Part shown: in pieces, positions 56,781 to 64,000 of the stretch
Layout of the letters: every line of letters begins with the position of its first letter
How positions within the stretch are numbered: position 1 is the first letter of the stretch
Translations under genes and position numbers: made by a program
The notes under the pieces: generated by a model
Told to the model about the DNA's origin: nothing
Seen by the model: the letters and a program-made list of their open reading frames with translations, nothing else
The model's database searches: none
Source: Rhodococcus jostii RHA1
Lineage (GTDB): Bacteria > Actinomycetota > Actinomycetes > Mycobacteriales > Mycobacteriaceae
Length of the DNA: 64,000 bases
Reading direction: 5' to 3'
Assembly (NCBI RefSeq): GCF_000014565.1
Contig: NC_008268.1
Location: 4,154,001 to 4,218,000, forward strand

Positions 56781-58220
56781 TCAGCGGGCGTCCTGGATAC
56801 GACGCCACGGTGTGGCCTGCTCGAGCTCGAACGCCAACTCGAGCAGCGTCCGCTCGTCGCCGTGGTCGGCGGAGAAATGCGACGCCAGCGGCAGGCCGCG
56901 GGACGTCTCGTGCAGCGGCAGCGAGATGGCCGGTCCGCCCGAAGCGTTGTTGAGCGGCGTGAACGCCGTATAGGCGATCAGCTTGTCGAAGAGCTCCTCG
57001 AAACTCTGTGTCGGCGAGAGGTATCCGAGCTCCGGCGTCGTGTGAGCCAGGGTGGGCGACAGGATCACGTCGTACTTCTGGAAGATCTGCGCGTACTCAC
57101 GGTACGTGCGCCGCAACCGGTAGAGCACCCGCGGAGTCTTCGCGATCTTCCTGCGGTACATCGCGGCGAGTCCGCGCGTCAGGTTGTCGGTGGCGTCGCG
57201 GTCGAAGTCCGGTCCGAGCATCCGCTTGCCGTTGCTGGAGATGACGAACGACAGGAATCCCCAGTAGATGCAGAAGTCCTCGACGAACGAGGAGTTCACC
57301 GGCATCGGGCACTCCTCGACGTGGTGCCCGAGGTCGGCCAGCAGATCGGCGGTCGCGTGGACCGACTTGCGGGTCTCGTCGTCCGTGCGGGAGGCGGTGA
57401 CCGAGTCGACCACCACCCCGACCGTCAGCCGGGTGCTGCTCGGCCCCTCGACCAATCGGATGGGTGGCAGCGCCGGATTGCGGTAGTAGCGTTCGGCGGC
57501 CGCCATCCACTGTGCGGTGTCCCGCACCGAGCGGGTCACGGCGCCCTGCGCGATGATCCGGATCGGCAACGTCTTGTCCATGGCGTCGGGGACCGTCCGC
57601 CCGCGGGACGGTTTCAGGCCGACGAGCCCACACGCGGCCGCGGGAATGCGGATGGATCCGCCACCGTCGTTGGCGTGCGCGATCGGCACGACACCCGAAG
57701 CGACGAGCGCGGCCGAACCACCCGAGGACGCTCCCGGCGAAAACGCGGGATTCCACGGATTGTGCACGGCCTCGGCGTCCATGAACTCGGTGGACGCGCT
57801 GAACCCGAACTCGGGGAGCCGGCTCTTCCCCAGCGAGAGCACACCTGTGGACAGGTACTGCGTGACGAAGTCGCTGTCGACCGGGGCGGGCTGCGCGGCG
57901 AAGGCGACGCTGCCGTGCTGCGTGGGCAGGCCGGAGACGTCGACGTTGTCCTTGACGACGGTCGGCACCCCCGCGAAGGCGCCCTCGTGCGGGCGGTCCG
58001 CCTCCGTCAGTGCACGGTCGAAGTCGGCGAATGCCAGGGCGTTCAGGGCGGGTCCGACGGATTCGGCGCGCGCGATCGCCGCCTCCGTCACCTCGCGGAT
58101 CGACACCTCTCCGGAGGCGATCCGTGCCGCGAGGCCGGTGGCGTCGAGGTCGCCGAGCGCGTCGTCGCGGAATGCGTGGACGACGGTGTCGTCCCGGGCG
58201 GGGTTGCTGAACTCGGTCAC
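56781..58220 (-). CDS. Amidase (amidase signature family)
   Basis: 479 aa, GTG start. Catalytic Ser-cisSer-Lys triad: K90 in TVVKDNVD, S165 in PGASSGGSAAL and nucleophile S189 in DGGGSIRIPA. The opening LAARIASGEVSIREVTEAAI is typical. Hydrolyses an amide to acid plus ammonia; substrate unknown. GatA is unlikely because no GatB/C genes adjoin. The gene follows the SOD terminator hairpin on the same strand. Confidence 0.92.
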   Translation of the reverse strand: MTEFSNPARDDTVVHAFRDDALGDLDATGLAARIASGEVSIREVTEAAIARAESVGPALNALAFADFDRALTEADRPHEGAFAGVPTVVKDNVDVSGLPTQHGSVAFAAQPAPVDSDFVTQYLSTGVLSLGKSRLPEFGFSASTEFMDAEAVHNPWNPAFSPGASSGGSAALVASGVVPIAHANDGGGSIRIPAAACGLVGLKPSRGRTVPDAMDKTLPIRIIAQGAVTRSVRDTAQWMAAAERYYRNPALPPIRLVEGPSSTRLTVGVVVDSVTASRTDDETRKSVHATADLLADLGHHVEECPMPVNSSFVEDFCIYWGFLSFVISSNGKRMLGPDFDRDATDNLTRGLAAMYRRKIAKTPRVLYRLRRTYREYAQIFQKYDVILSPTLAHTTPELGYLSPTQSFEELFDKLIAYTAFTPLNNASGGPAISLPLHETSRGLPLASHFSADHGDERTLLELAFELEQATPWRRIQDAR

Positions 58221-58280
58221 TTCCGAAGCCTATTGGACGCTCGGCCTGCTCGGAAGGAATTCCGGACCCGAAACGAGCAC

Positions 58281-58317
58281 GGGCGCACGGACACACCCGA
58301 GAGTGGTCCGTGCGCCC
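58281..58317 (-). terminator. Hairpin downstream of the superoxide dismutase gene
   Basis: Perfect 12-bp arms GGGCGCACGGAC and GTCCGTGCGCCC with a 13-base loop, 18 bp past the SOD stop. Confidence 0.7.
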
Positions 58318-58335
58318 ATGGCCGCGAAGAAGAAA

Positions 58336-58959
58336 CTAGACGATCAGGCCCGCGGTCTGCGTGCGTGCCTTCTCGAAACGAGCGGCGACGTCCGCCCAGT
58401 TCACGATGTTCCAGAAGGCCTTGACGTAGTCGCCCTTGACGTTCTGGTAGTCGAGGTAGAAGGCGTGCTCCCACATGTCGAGGAGCAGCAGCGGCGTGAG
58501 GCCGATCGGGATGTTGCCCTGCTGGTCGTACAGCTGGACGATGAGCAGGCGCTGGCCGATGGAGTCCCAGGCCAGGATGGACCAGCCGGAGCCCTGGATG
58601 GCGTTGGCGTTGGCCGAGAAGTGGTTGCGGAACGCGTCGAAGCCGCCGAACTGGTCGTCGATCGCGGCAGCGAGCTCACCGGTCGGCTTGTCGCCACCGT
58701 CGGGCGAGAGGTTGTTCCAGAAGACGGAGTGGTTGGTGTGGCCGCCCAAGTGGAAGGCGAGGTTCTTCTCGTGCAGGTTGACCACGGCGGGCAGGGTGTC
58801 CGACTCGCGGAGCTCGGCCAGCTTGTCGAGGGCCGTGTTGGCACCGGTCACGTACGCGGCGTGATGCTTGTCGTGATGCAGTTCCATGATCTTGCCGGAG
58901 ATGTGCGGCTCGAGAGCTGCGTAGTCGTACGGGAGTTCCGGCAGCGTGTAAACAGACAC
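58336..58959 (-). CDS. Superoxide dismutase, Fe/Mn family
   Basis: 207 aa from GTG 58959 behind AAGGGA, the usual length. Metal ligands H28 ([13 protein letters not shown]), H77 ([13 protein letters not shown]), D161 and H165 ([13 protein letters not shown]). The AIQGSGWS segment is of the type found in actinobacterial SodA; Fe versus Mn use cannot be decided. No signal peptide, although the mycobacterial homologue is exported. Detoxifies superoxide, relevant next to so many oxygenases and MsrA. Confidence 0.95.
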   Translation of the reverse strand: MSVYTLPELPYDYAALEPHISGKIMELHHDKHHAAYVTGANTALDKLAELRESDTLPAVVNLHEKNLAFHLGGHTNHSVFWNNLSPDGGDKPTGELAAAIDDQFGGFDAFRNHFSANANAIQGSGWSILAWDSIGQRLLIVQLYDQQGNIPIGLTPLLLLDMWEHAFYLDYQNVKGDYVKAFWNIVNWADVAARFEKARTQTAGLIV

Positions 58960-59057
58960 GAGGGTCCCTTCATCTATGGGCGTGTGAGCCCTTGTGTTTC
59001 CGGGTGCCGACGACACGTGGGCACGCGTCTGACACCCGCCTTTGGCGAATCGTTCTC

Positions 59058-59069
59058 GGGTATATACCC
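59058..59069. promoter_or_regulatory. Perfect palindrome in the SOD/acyltransferase intergenic region
   Basis: GGGTATATACCC, 99 bp upstream of the SOD start and 149 bp before the acyltransferase ATG, in a 258-bp divergent region. Could be a metal or redox operator or contain a -10 element (TATATA). Nothing else was recognised in this intergenic region. Confidence 0.35.
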
Positions 59070-59217
59070 AATCTCATTGGTACACCCTGCGCAACAGTTG
59101 GGGTCACCGAGCGATTCCCTCACAGGAAAGTTCGGGCACCCGAAAAAATGCTGACGAGGTGACACTGGATGTCGTGAGAATTCGTCCGACCGGTGAACGG
59201 AACCTTAAGCTGACGCG

Positions 59218-60411
59218 ATGCCTTCGCTGATACCTGTTGCAGATTCGCATGCGGCCGCGCCGCGTGTGGAGCTCACGGGCGCGAATCTGCTCCGCTTCTT
59301 CGCAGTTCTGGCCGTGATCTACTCACACATCTCGTTCTATCTGATCGACGACCTCGGAACCGGATGGTGGTTCATCGACGTCGTCTATCAAATCTTCATC
59401 GAGCGGGGCGGTCTCAACCAGCATCTGTCCTTTCTCGGGGTCGCCGTCTTCATGATGCTGACCGGGGTGTTGATCACCCGTTCGGCCATTCGTCACGAGC
59501 CCGGGCAATTTCTGTTCAACCGGCTCGGACGAATCCTGCCCGCATTCTGGGTGGCCGTTCTCGCCGCGATCGTGCTCGTCCGCCTCGGCATCAACGGCAT
59601 GTTCAGCGGCCAGGACGGGGTGTCGAATGTCGACGCGGCCCTGAGTTTCGTGCTCGGCGGTTTCTTCCTCAAACCCGAGGTGGCGGTTCTCGGCGTCACC
59701 TGGACCCTCGCCGTGCAGATCTGCTTCTACCTCGCCTGCGTGGCCGCGCGCCCCGTGCTGCGCACGCTGCCCATCGCGATGCCGATGGCCGGCGCCGCGG
59801 TCTGCGCGCTGATCCTGCTCTACAACCTGTACGCGCCGCAGCCGTACACGGTCCCCATGCTGTCCAAGATCGCCGCGACGCTCCCGGCCGTGTTCCTCGG
59901 GCAGATCATCTACCTCGGCTGGGCGCGACTTGCGGACTGCCGGTGGATCGTCGTCGCCGGGCTGGCCCAGGTCGAGGTCATCCGCCTCGCCACCGACTTC
60001 CGCGTGTACTGGGCCGGCGACCACTACCTCTGGACATTCGCCGTCGTCACCGCGTGCGTCGTGCTGGTGGGCCGATACGACGGTCCCGCGGCGCACTGGG
60101 CCGTCGTGCGGTGGACCGCGACGCGCAGCTACGCGATCTACCTCGTCCACACCCTGATCCTCTACCGCGTGTACGAGCACACGGTCGGCTCGTTCGGCGA
60201 GACCGGGGCGGTGATCGCATTCCTCGTGGTGACGGCACTCGTGTCGGAGGCGCTGTACCGGTGGGTGGAGATCCCCGCGACGGGGTGGGTCACGGCTCGC
60301 GTCGAGCGGATGCGCGCACAGTCGGCGCTCGCGCGGGAGGCCACCCCGGCACCGCGCGTAGCATCGAATCATGTCTTGGTACGACGAGCTTCTGGGTCGA
60401 GCAGCCGCTAA
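59218..60411 (+). CDS. Acyltransferase 3 family membrane protein
   Basis: 397 aa, about ten spans. TM1 starts [20 protein letters not shown], with the conserved His in the YSH position (family general base), and [14 protein letters not shown] carries the conserved RxxR-like basic pair. Adds acyl groups to envelope glycans or lipids. The cytoplasmic C-terminal tail overlaps the start of the msrA gene by 41 bp in another frame. Confidence 0.88.
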   Translation: MPSLIPVADSHAAAPRVELTGANLLRFFAVLAVIYSHISFYLIDDLGTGWWFIDVVYQIFIERGGLNQHLSFLGVAVFMMLTGVLITRSAIRHEPGQFLFNRLGRILPAFWVAVLAAIVLVRLGINGMFSGQDGVSNVDAALSFVLGGFFLKPEVAVLGVTWTLAVQICFYLACVAARPVLRTLPIAMPMAGAAVCALILLYNLYAPQPYTVPMLSKIAATLPAVFLGQIIYLGWARLADCRWIVVAGLAQVEVIRLATDFRVYWAGDHYLWTFAVVTACVVLVGRYDGPAAHWAVVRWTATRSYAIYLVHTLILYRVYEHTVGSFGETGAVIAFLVVTALVSEALYRWVEIPATGWVTARVERMRAQSALAREATPAPRVASNHVLVRRASGSSSR

Positions 60412-61081
60412 GTCCGTGATGGTCACCGCCGAGGATGCCCTCCCCGGACGTAGTCAGCCGATTCCCGTTCCGGCGACGCACTTCGTCAACGGTCACCCCC
60501 TGCAACCCCCGTTCCCCGAGGGCATGCAGACCGCGGTGCTGGGCATGGGATGTTTCTGGGGCGCCGAGAAGGAGTTCTGGCAACTCGACGGCGTCTACAC
60601 CACCGCGGTGGGATACGCCGGCGGCTACACGCCCAATCCCACCTACGAGGAAACGTGCTCCGGTCGCACCGGGCACACCGAGGTGGTGCTCGTGGTCTTC
60701 GATCCCAAGGTGATCTCGTACGCCGAGATCCTCAAGGAGTTCTGGGAGAACCACGACCCCACGCAGGGCATGCGGCAGGGCAACGACCAGGGAACGCAAT
60801 ACCGTTCGGCCATCTACACGATCGACGAACAGCAGGTGGAGATCGCCGAGGCCACCGGTGAGGCCTTCGAGAAGAGGCTCGCCCAAGCCGGATACGGGGC
60901 GATCACCACGGAAATCGCCCCGCTCACGCAGTTCTACTACGCCGAGGACTACCACCAGCAGTACCTCGCGAAGAACCCCGGCGGTTACTGCCCCGTGCAC
61001 GCCACCGGCGTCAGCTGCCCGGTCGGTCTGCTGAAGCAGGACGAGGTCCCGGCGCAGACCGACATCCTGCCGCCCTCGTAG
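60371..61081 (+). CDS. msrA: Peptide-methionine (S)-S-oxide reductase MsrA
   Basis: 236 aa. Catalytic C61 in [50 protein letters not shown], and the resolving Cys pair in [17 protein letters not shown]-terminal extension of about 50 residues is usual in actinobacteria. Repairs oxidised methionine with thioredoxin. Begins inside the acyltransferase gene (41-bp overlap). Confidence 0.95.
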   Translation: MSWYDELLGRAAAKSVMVTAEDALPGRSQPIPVPATHFVNGHPLQPPFPEGMQTAVLGMGCFWGAEKEFWQLDGVYTTAVGYAGGYTPNPTYEETCSGRTGHTEVVLVVFDPKVISYAEILKEFWENHDPTQGMRQGNDQGTQYRSAIYTIDEQQVEIAEATGEAFEKRLAQAGYGAITTEIAPLTQFYYAEDYHQQYLAKNPGGYCPVHATGVSCPVGLLKQDEVPAQTDILPPS

Positions 61082-61090
61082 TCCCCGGTC

Positions 61091-61558
61091 TCAACCGCGG
61101 GTCGCGGACCACGTGAGCACCGCAGACGCCGCGACGGCGCTGACGGTGCGCACGTGGTTCCACCCGGTCCATCCCGACACGTAGTCGCGCCAGTACGCCG
61201 CCGAGTCGGCCGCGGTGGGGTCGATCGCGTCCAGCGCGTTGTTGTGCGGCACGTGGTAGACGATGGTCAAGACGATCCCCACGAGATACAGCGCGCATGC
61301 GATCACCGCGTAGACGGCCGAACCGTCGTGCCGCACCACACTGACGACCGCGAGCACGATCGACGTCAGTGCGGTGCCGAACAACGCCGTCATGAACCAG
61401 AAGTTCGGCGCCTCGCGGTTGATCGCCTGCATCGCCGCGATGCCCTGAGCCGGTTCCAGGCGACCGAGCCCGGTCATGATGAACGTGGAGAACGCGAACA
61501 TCACGCCGCCCACCACGCCGGCGCCCACCGCCGTGACGATCGTCAGATAACGCTCCAT
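61091..61558 (-). CDS. DUF1772/anthrone-oxygenase-like membrane protein
   Basis: 155 aa, four spans. Landmarks: GVMFAFSTFIMTGLGRLEPAQGIAAMQAIN (opening region), YHVPHNNALDA in the third loop and the C-terminal WTGWNHVRTVSAVA, which together define the DUF1772 family. The HNN and NHxR residues are conserved in anthrone oxygenases. Three bp after the NmrA-like gene, so they form one operon. Confidence 0.87.
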   Translation of the reverse strand: MERYLTIVTAVGAGVVGGVMFAFSTFIMTGLGRLEPAQGIAAMQAINREAPNFWFMTALFGTALTSIVLAVVSVVRHDGSAVYAVIACALYLVGIVLTIVYHVPHNNALDAIDPTAADSAAYWRDYVSGWTGWNHVRTVSAVAASAVLTWSATRG

Positions 61559-61561
61559 CGG

Positions 61562-62392
61562 TCAGACCCTCCAGACACCGGCCGCTGCTGCGGCACGGAC
61601 GTAGTCGGTGAAGTCGCGGGGCGCGCGCCCCAGTGCGCGTTCCACCCCGTCGGTGAGTGATGCGTTGCGCCCGTCCAGCACTTCGTCGAACAGGTAGGTG
61701 AGCAGGCCGATCGCATCGGACGGTACCCCCTGCCCGGCGAGTTCCGTCGAAGTCACTTCGGAAGTGACTGGGGTGTACCGGATTTCGCGACCCGTTGCCT
61801 CCGAGATCTCGGCGACGGCGTCACCGAACGACAACAATCGTGGCCCGGTCAGTTCGTACAGTTCGCCGGCGTGACCGTCCTCGGTCAGTGCGGCGACGGC
61901 GATCTCGGCGAGATCGTCGGCGTCGACGAAGGGTTCGAGCACGTGCCCGTCGACGGGCAGTGCGAGCTCGCCCGCGAGCAGTGAGTCGAGCATGAAGCTC
62001 TCGCTGAAATTCTGGCTGAACCAACTGGACCGGAGGATCGTCCACTCGGCTCCCGCCTTGCGGATCGCGAGTTCGCTGCGCTCGGCCTCGGTTTCGCCGC
62101 GACCGGAGAGCAGGACGAGTCGCCGGGCGCCGTTCGCGACGGCCAGGCCCGCGAATTCCTCGACGACCTCCGCCGCTCCCGGCACCGCGAGATCCGGGTA
62201 GTAGGCGATGTACACCGAGGTGATTCCTTCCAGCGCAGGACGCCACGTGTCCCTGTTCTCCCAGTCGAACGGGGGACGGCCGGAGCGGGAACCGCCCCGC
62301 GCGGGTACTTCCGCGGCGGCGAGCCGGGCGAGGACGCGGCTGCCGATCTTGCCGGTGCCGGTGAGGACGAGTGTGTGCGGTTTCGTTGTCAT
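61562..62392 (-). CDS. NmrA-like atypical SDR (NAD(P)-binding)
   Basis: 276 aa. TGTGKIGSRVLARL nucleotide loop, RLVLLSGRGE and ILRSSWFSQNF in the atypical active site lacking YxxxK, and VDADDLAEIAVAAL. Resembles NmrA/azoreductase-like and ergot-alkaloid EasG-type proteins. Divergent from an AraC regulator 81 bp away, which probably controls it together with the DUF1772 gene. Confidence 0.88.
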   Translation of the reverse strand: MTTKPHTLVLTGTGKIGSRVLARLAAAEVPARGGSRSGRPPFDWENRDTWRPALEGITSVYIAYYPDLAVPGAAEVVEEFAGLAVANGARRLVLLSGRGETEAERSELAIRKAGAEWTILRSSWFSQNFSESFMLDSLLAGELALPVDGHVLEPFVDADDLAEIAVAALTEDGHAGELYELTGPRLLSFGDAVAEISEATGREIRYTPVTSEVTSTELAGQGVPSDAIGLLTYLFDEVLDGRNASLTDGVERALGRAPRDFTDYVRAAAAAGVWRV

Positions 62393-62473
62393 GTCTTTCA
62401 GTCAAGACGCCGGCGCTGAGACTTTCCATGGCTGAAACGCGCTGATCCATACGCGAGCGTCTACGCTGGATGT

Positions 62474-63415
62474 GTGGATCCTCTCGCCGGTCTCATCAGT
62501 GGTCCCCGCGCCGCAGGCGCGTTCGTGCTCCGCTCGATCATGGAACCGCCGTGGTCGCTGCAGATCGACGACCACGCGCCGCTCAGCCTCGTCGCGATGG
62601 GTCGGGGCGAGGCGTGGATCCTTCCGCACACCGGCGACCCGGTGCAGCTCACCGAGGGTGACGTCGCGATAGTTCGCGGACCCGAGCGCTACGTCGTCGC
62701 CGACCATCCGGACACCCCGCCGCACGTGATCATCAACCCCGACCAGAGTTGCACGACCCTCCGCGGGGAACCACTCGCCGAGACGATGGACCTCGGCGTG
62801 CGCACCTGGGGAAACAGTGCGGACGGCCGCACGGTCATGCTGACCGGGACGTACCAGACCCCGGGCGAGATCAGCATGCGACTGCTGACCGCGCTCCCGG
62901 AACTCGTCGTGCAGCGCCGCGCCGACTGGGACTCGCGGCTGGTCACCCTCATGCACGACGAAGTGGTGCGGGACGAACCCGGACAGGAAGCGGTGCTCGA
63001 CCGCCTGCTCGACCTGCTGCTGATCGCGGTGCTGCGCGCCTGGTTCGCGCGGCCGGCGGCCGAGGCGCCGTCGTGGGTGCGGGCGCAGAGCGACCCCGTG
63101 GTCGGCAAGGCGATGCGCATCCTGCAGAACAACCCCTCACGCCGGTGGACCGTGGAGTCGCTCGCCGCGGAAACCGGCATGTCGCGGGCAGCCCTCGCAC
63201 GACGGTTCACGGACCTCGTAGGAGAACCTCCCATGACGTTCCTCGCCGGCTGGCGGCTGTCCCTGGCAGCGGATCTGCTCCGCGAACCCGACGCCACGGT
63301 CGCGTCCGTGGCCCAGCGGGTGGGGTACGGGAGCGGATTTGCGCTGAGTGCGGCGTTCAAACGCGTGCGCGGAGTGAGCCCCAAGGAGCATCGTGAGATG
63401 GCGGGGAGCAGATGA
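62474..63415 (+). CDS. AraC-family regulator with cupin N-terminal domain
   Basis: 313 aa, GTG start. Cupin-like sensor (residues 1-about 190: SIMEPPWSLQI, LVAMGRGEAWILP, GDVAIVRGP). C-terminal AraC HTH pair: RWTVESLAAETGMSRAALARRFTDLVGEPPM (first HTH region), then VASVAQRVGYGSGFALSAAFKRVRGVSPKEHR. Likely activator of the divergent NmrA-like/DUF1772 operon. Confidence 0.92.
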   Translation: MDPLAGLISGPRAAGAFVLRSIMEPPWSLQIDDHAPLSLVAMGRGEAWILPHTGDPVQLTEGDVAIVRGPERYVVADHPDTPPHVIINPDQSCTTLRGEPLAETMDLGVRTWGNSADGRTVMLTGTYQTPGEISMRLLTALPELVVQRRADWDSRLVTLMHDEVVRDEPGQEAVLDRLLDLLLIAVLRAWFARPAAEAPSWVRAQSDPVVGKAMRILQNNPSRRWTVESLAAETGMSRAALARRFTDLVGEPPMTFLAGWRLSLAADLLREPDATVASVAQRVGYGSGFALSAAFKRVRGVSPKEHREMAGSR

Positions 63416-63523
63416 GTGTATTACGGCACAGTGCCCAAAGACACACCGGATTAACTTGATCTTGTTTGCCTTGCGTACGACCCTGGATGGTAGGGAATTG
63501 TCGGCGAGAGGACCGGATCCGGA

Positions 63524-64000
63524 ATGTGGAACAACTCTCAAGCACGGGGGCTGCGTAAGCGGTCGGCCCGTCAGCGGCACAACCCGCTACTCCGACGCTC
63601 GGACCGGATCGAGAACATGCTCACCCTCGCGGTCGTGGTGCTCGCGTTCGCGATGCTCCCCCTGGCCATCCTCGTGGGTGCCCGGACCATCGACAGTCAG
63701 CTGACGCTGGCGGAGAAGCAGGTCGCGGACTACCGCACCGTCTCGGCCACCACGCTCGCCGACTCCACCGGCGTGTCCGTCACCTCCGACGTCGCACCGT
63801 CGGGCGTCGACACCGCCCCCGCCGAGTGGACATGGGGCAACGAAACCCGCCACGCCGACATCACCGTCGACCCCGCCACGCCTTCGGGGACGAAGGAAGA
63901 CATCTGGGTCAACGCCGACGGCAACCTCACCACCGAACCGATGTCGCCGTCCGCGGCACGAATCGCCGGCGTGATCGCCGGCCTGTTCACCTGGTTCGCG
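63524..64000 (+). CDS. Rv1733c-family membrane protein, 5' part
   Basis: Starts at ATG 63524 and runs off the right edge, 159 residues visible. NPLLRRSDRIENMLTLAVVV leads into TM1; an extracytoplasmic domain of about 95 residues follows, with EWTWGNETRHADITVDPAT and VNADGNL. A second span begins near IAGVIAGLFTW. This is the layout of mycobacterial Rv1733c, a two-span antigen. Function unknown. Confidence 0.82.
   Translation, partial: MWNNSQARGLRKRSARQRHNPLLRRSDRIENMLTLAVVVLAFAMLPLAILVGARTIDSQLTLAEKQVADYRTVSATTLADSTGVSVTSDVAPSGVDTAPAEWTWGNETRHADITVDPATPSGTKEDIWVNADGNLTTEPMSPSAARIAGVIAGLFTWFA

Noticed and set aside
1..64000. CRISPR arrays, tRNA, rRNA and prophage genes
   Set aside because: No regularly spaced direct repeats, cloverleaf-type sequences with conserved T-arm, rRNA signatures or phage structural genes were recognised on either strand.

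Overview
The window looks like chromosomal DNA of a Rhodococcus (R. jostii/R. opacus type). It is very GC-rich, uses many GTG starts and has many 4-bp ATGA/GTGA gene overlaps. It carries mycolic-acid-actinomycete families (UdgX, Rv1733c-like, lipid and aromatic catabolic enzymes in large numbers). The genus assignment is inferred from gene content and style, not from a database search.

Layout. 0-6.5 kb: a beta-oxidation type block (thiolase cut by the left edge, SDR, TetR, acyl-CoA dehydrogenase, then a convergent nitronate monooxygenase/SnoaL-like/crotonase operon and a second TetR). 6.6-9.4 kb: YihY/BrkB membrane protein, PH-domain protein and an MFS exporter. 9.4-17.9 kb: two divergent acid-uptake and activation units. 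One is acyl-CoA synthetase plus MHS transporter. The other is APH-type kinase, acyl-CoA dehydrogenase, acyl-CoA synthetase and MHS transporter, resembling the 4-hydroxy-acid (levulinate, Lva) logic. They share a divergent promoter with a 24-bp palindrome. 17.9-23.2 kb: a hydrolase/adenylate cyclase fusion, a NarL-type two-component system and a divergent MacB-like ABC exporter.

23.2-38.7 kb is the most interesting block: a large aromatic catabolic cluster. It holds an MFS transporter, ALDH, extradiol dioxygenase, alpha/beta hydrolase, cupin, two SDRs, a ThDP enzyme, an FAD hydroxylase, a broken MBL gene, a diiron-type MBL protein, a VanB/PDR-type reductase, a 70-aa HTH-like protein, a Rieske oxygenase, TetR, MarR and RidA. 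Five copies of one operator-like sequence sit in front of the first gene of every transcription unit and in front of the marR gene, so the block reads as one MarR regulon. The order reductase, small protein, Rieske oxygenase plus MarR recalls auxin (indole-3-acetate) iad-type loci. A biphenyl-like meta-cleavage route is the alternative.

38.8-49.6 kb: UdgX, quinone oxidoreductase, a 1.8-kb IS1182-like element inserted into the apex of a genomic palindrome, a copper operon (YcnI-CopC-CopD), a TM0106-type nuclease, a DUF1275 protein, a methyltransferase and an SDR. 49.7-54.6 kb: a small secreted-type helical protein, an operon combining a cNMP-binding histidine kinase, a UBP zinc-finger protein and a REC/thioredoxin-reductase-like fusion, then a GDT1-type Mn exporter gene behind a yybP-ykoY (Mn2+) riboswitch. 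54.7-64 kb: a Pip/YhgE-like protein, amidase, superoxide dismutase, acyltransferase, MsrA, an NmrA-like/DUF1772 pair under a divergent AraC regulator, and the start of an Rv1733c-like membrane protein.

Three families of palindromic intergenic elements (46 bp, about 40 bp and about 45 bp) lie at gene ends and probably act as terminators. Several supply stop codons or C-terminal codons to their host genes.
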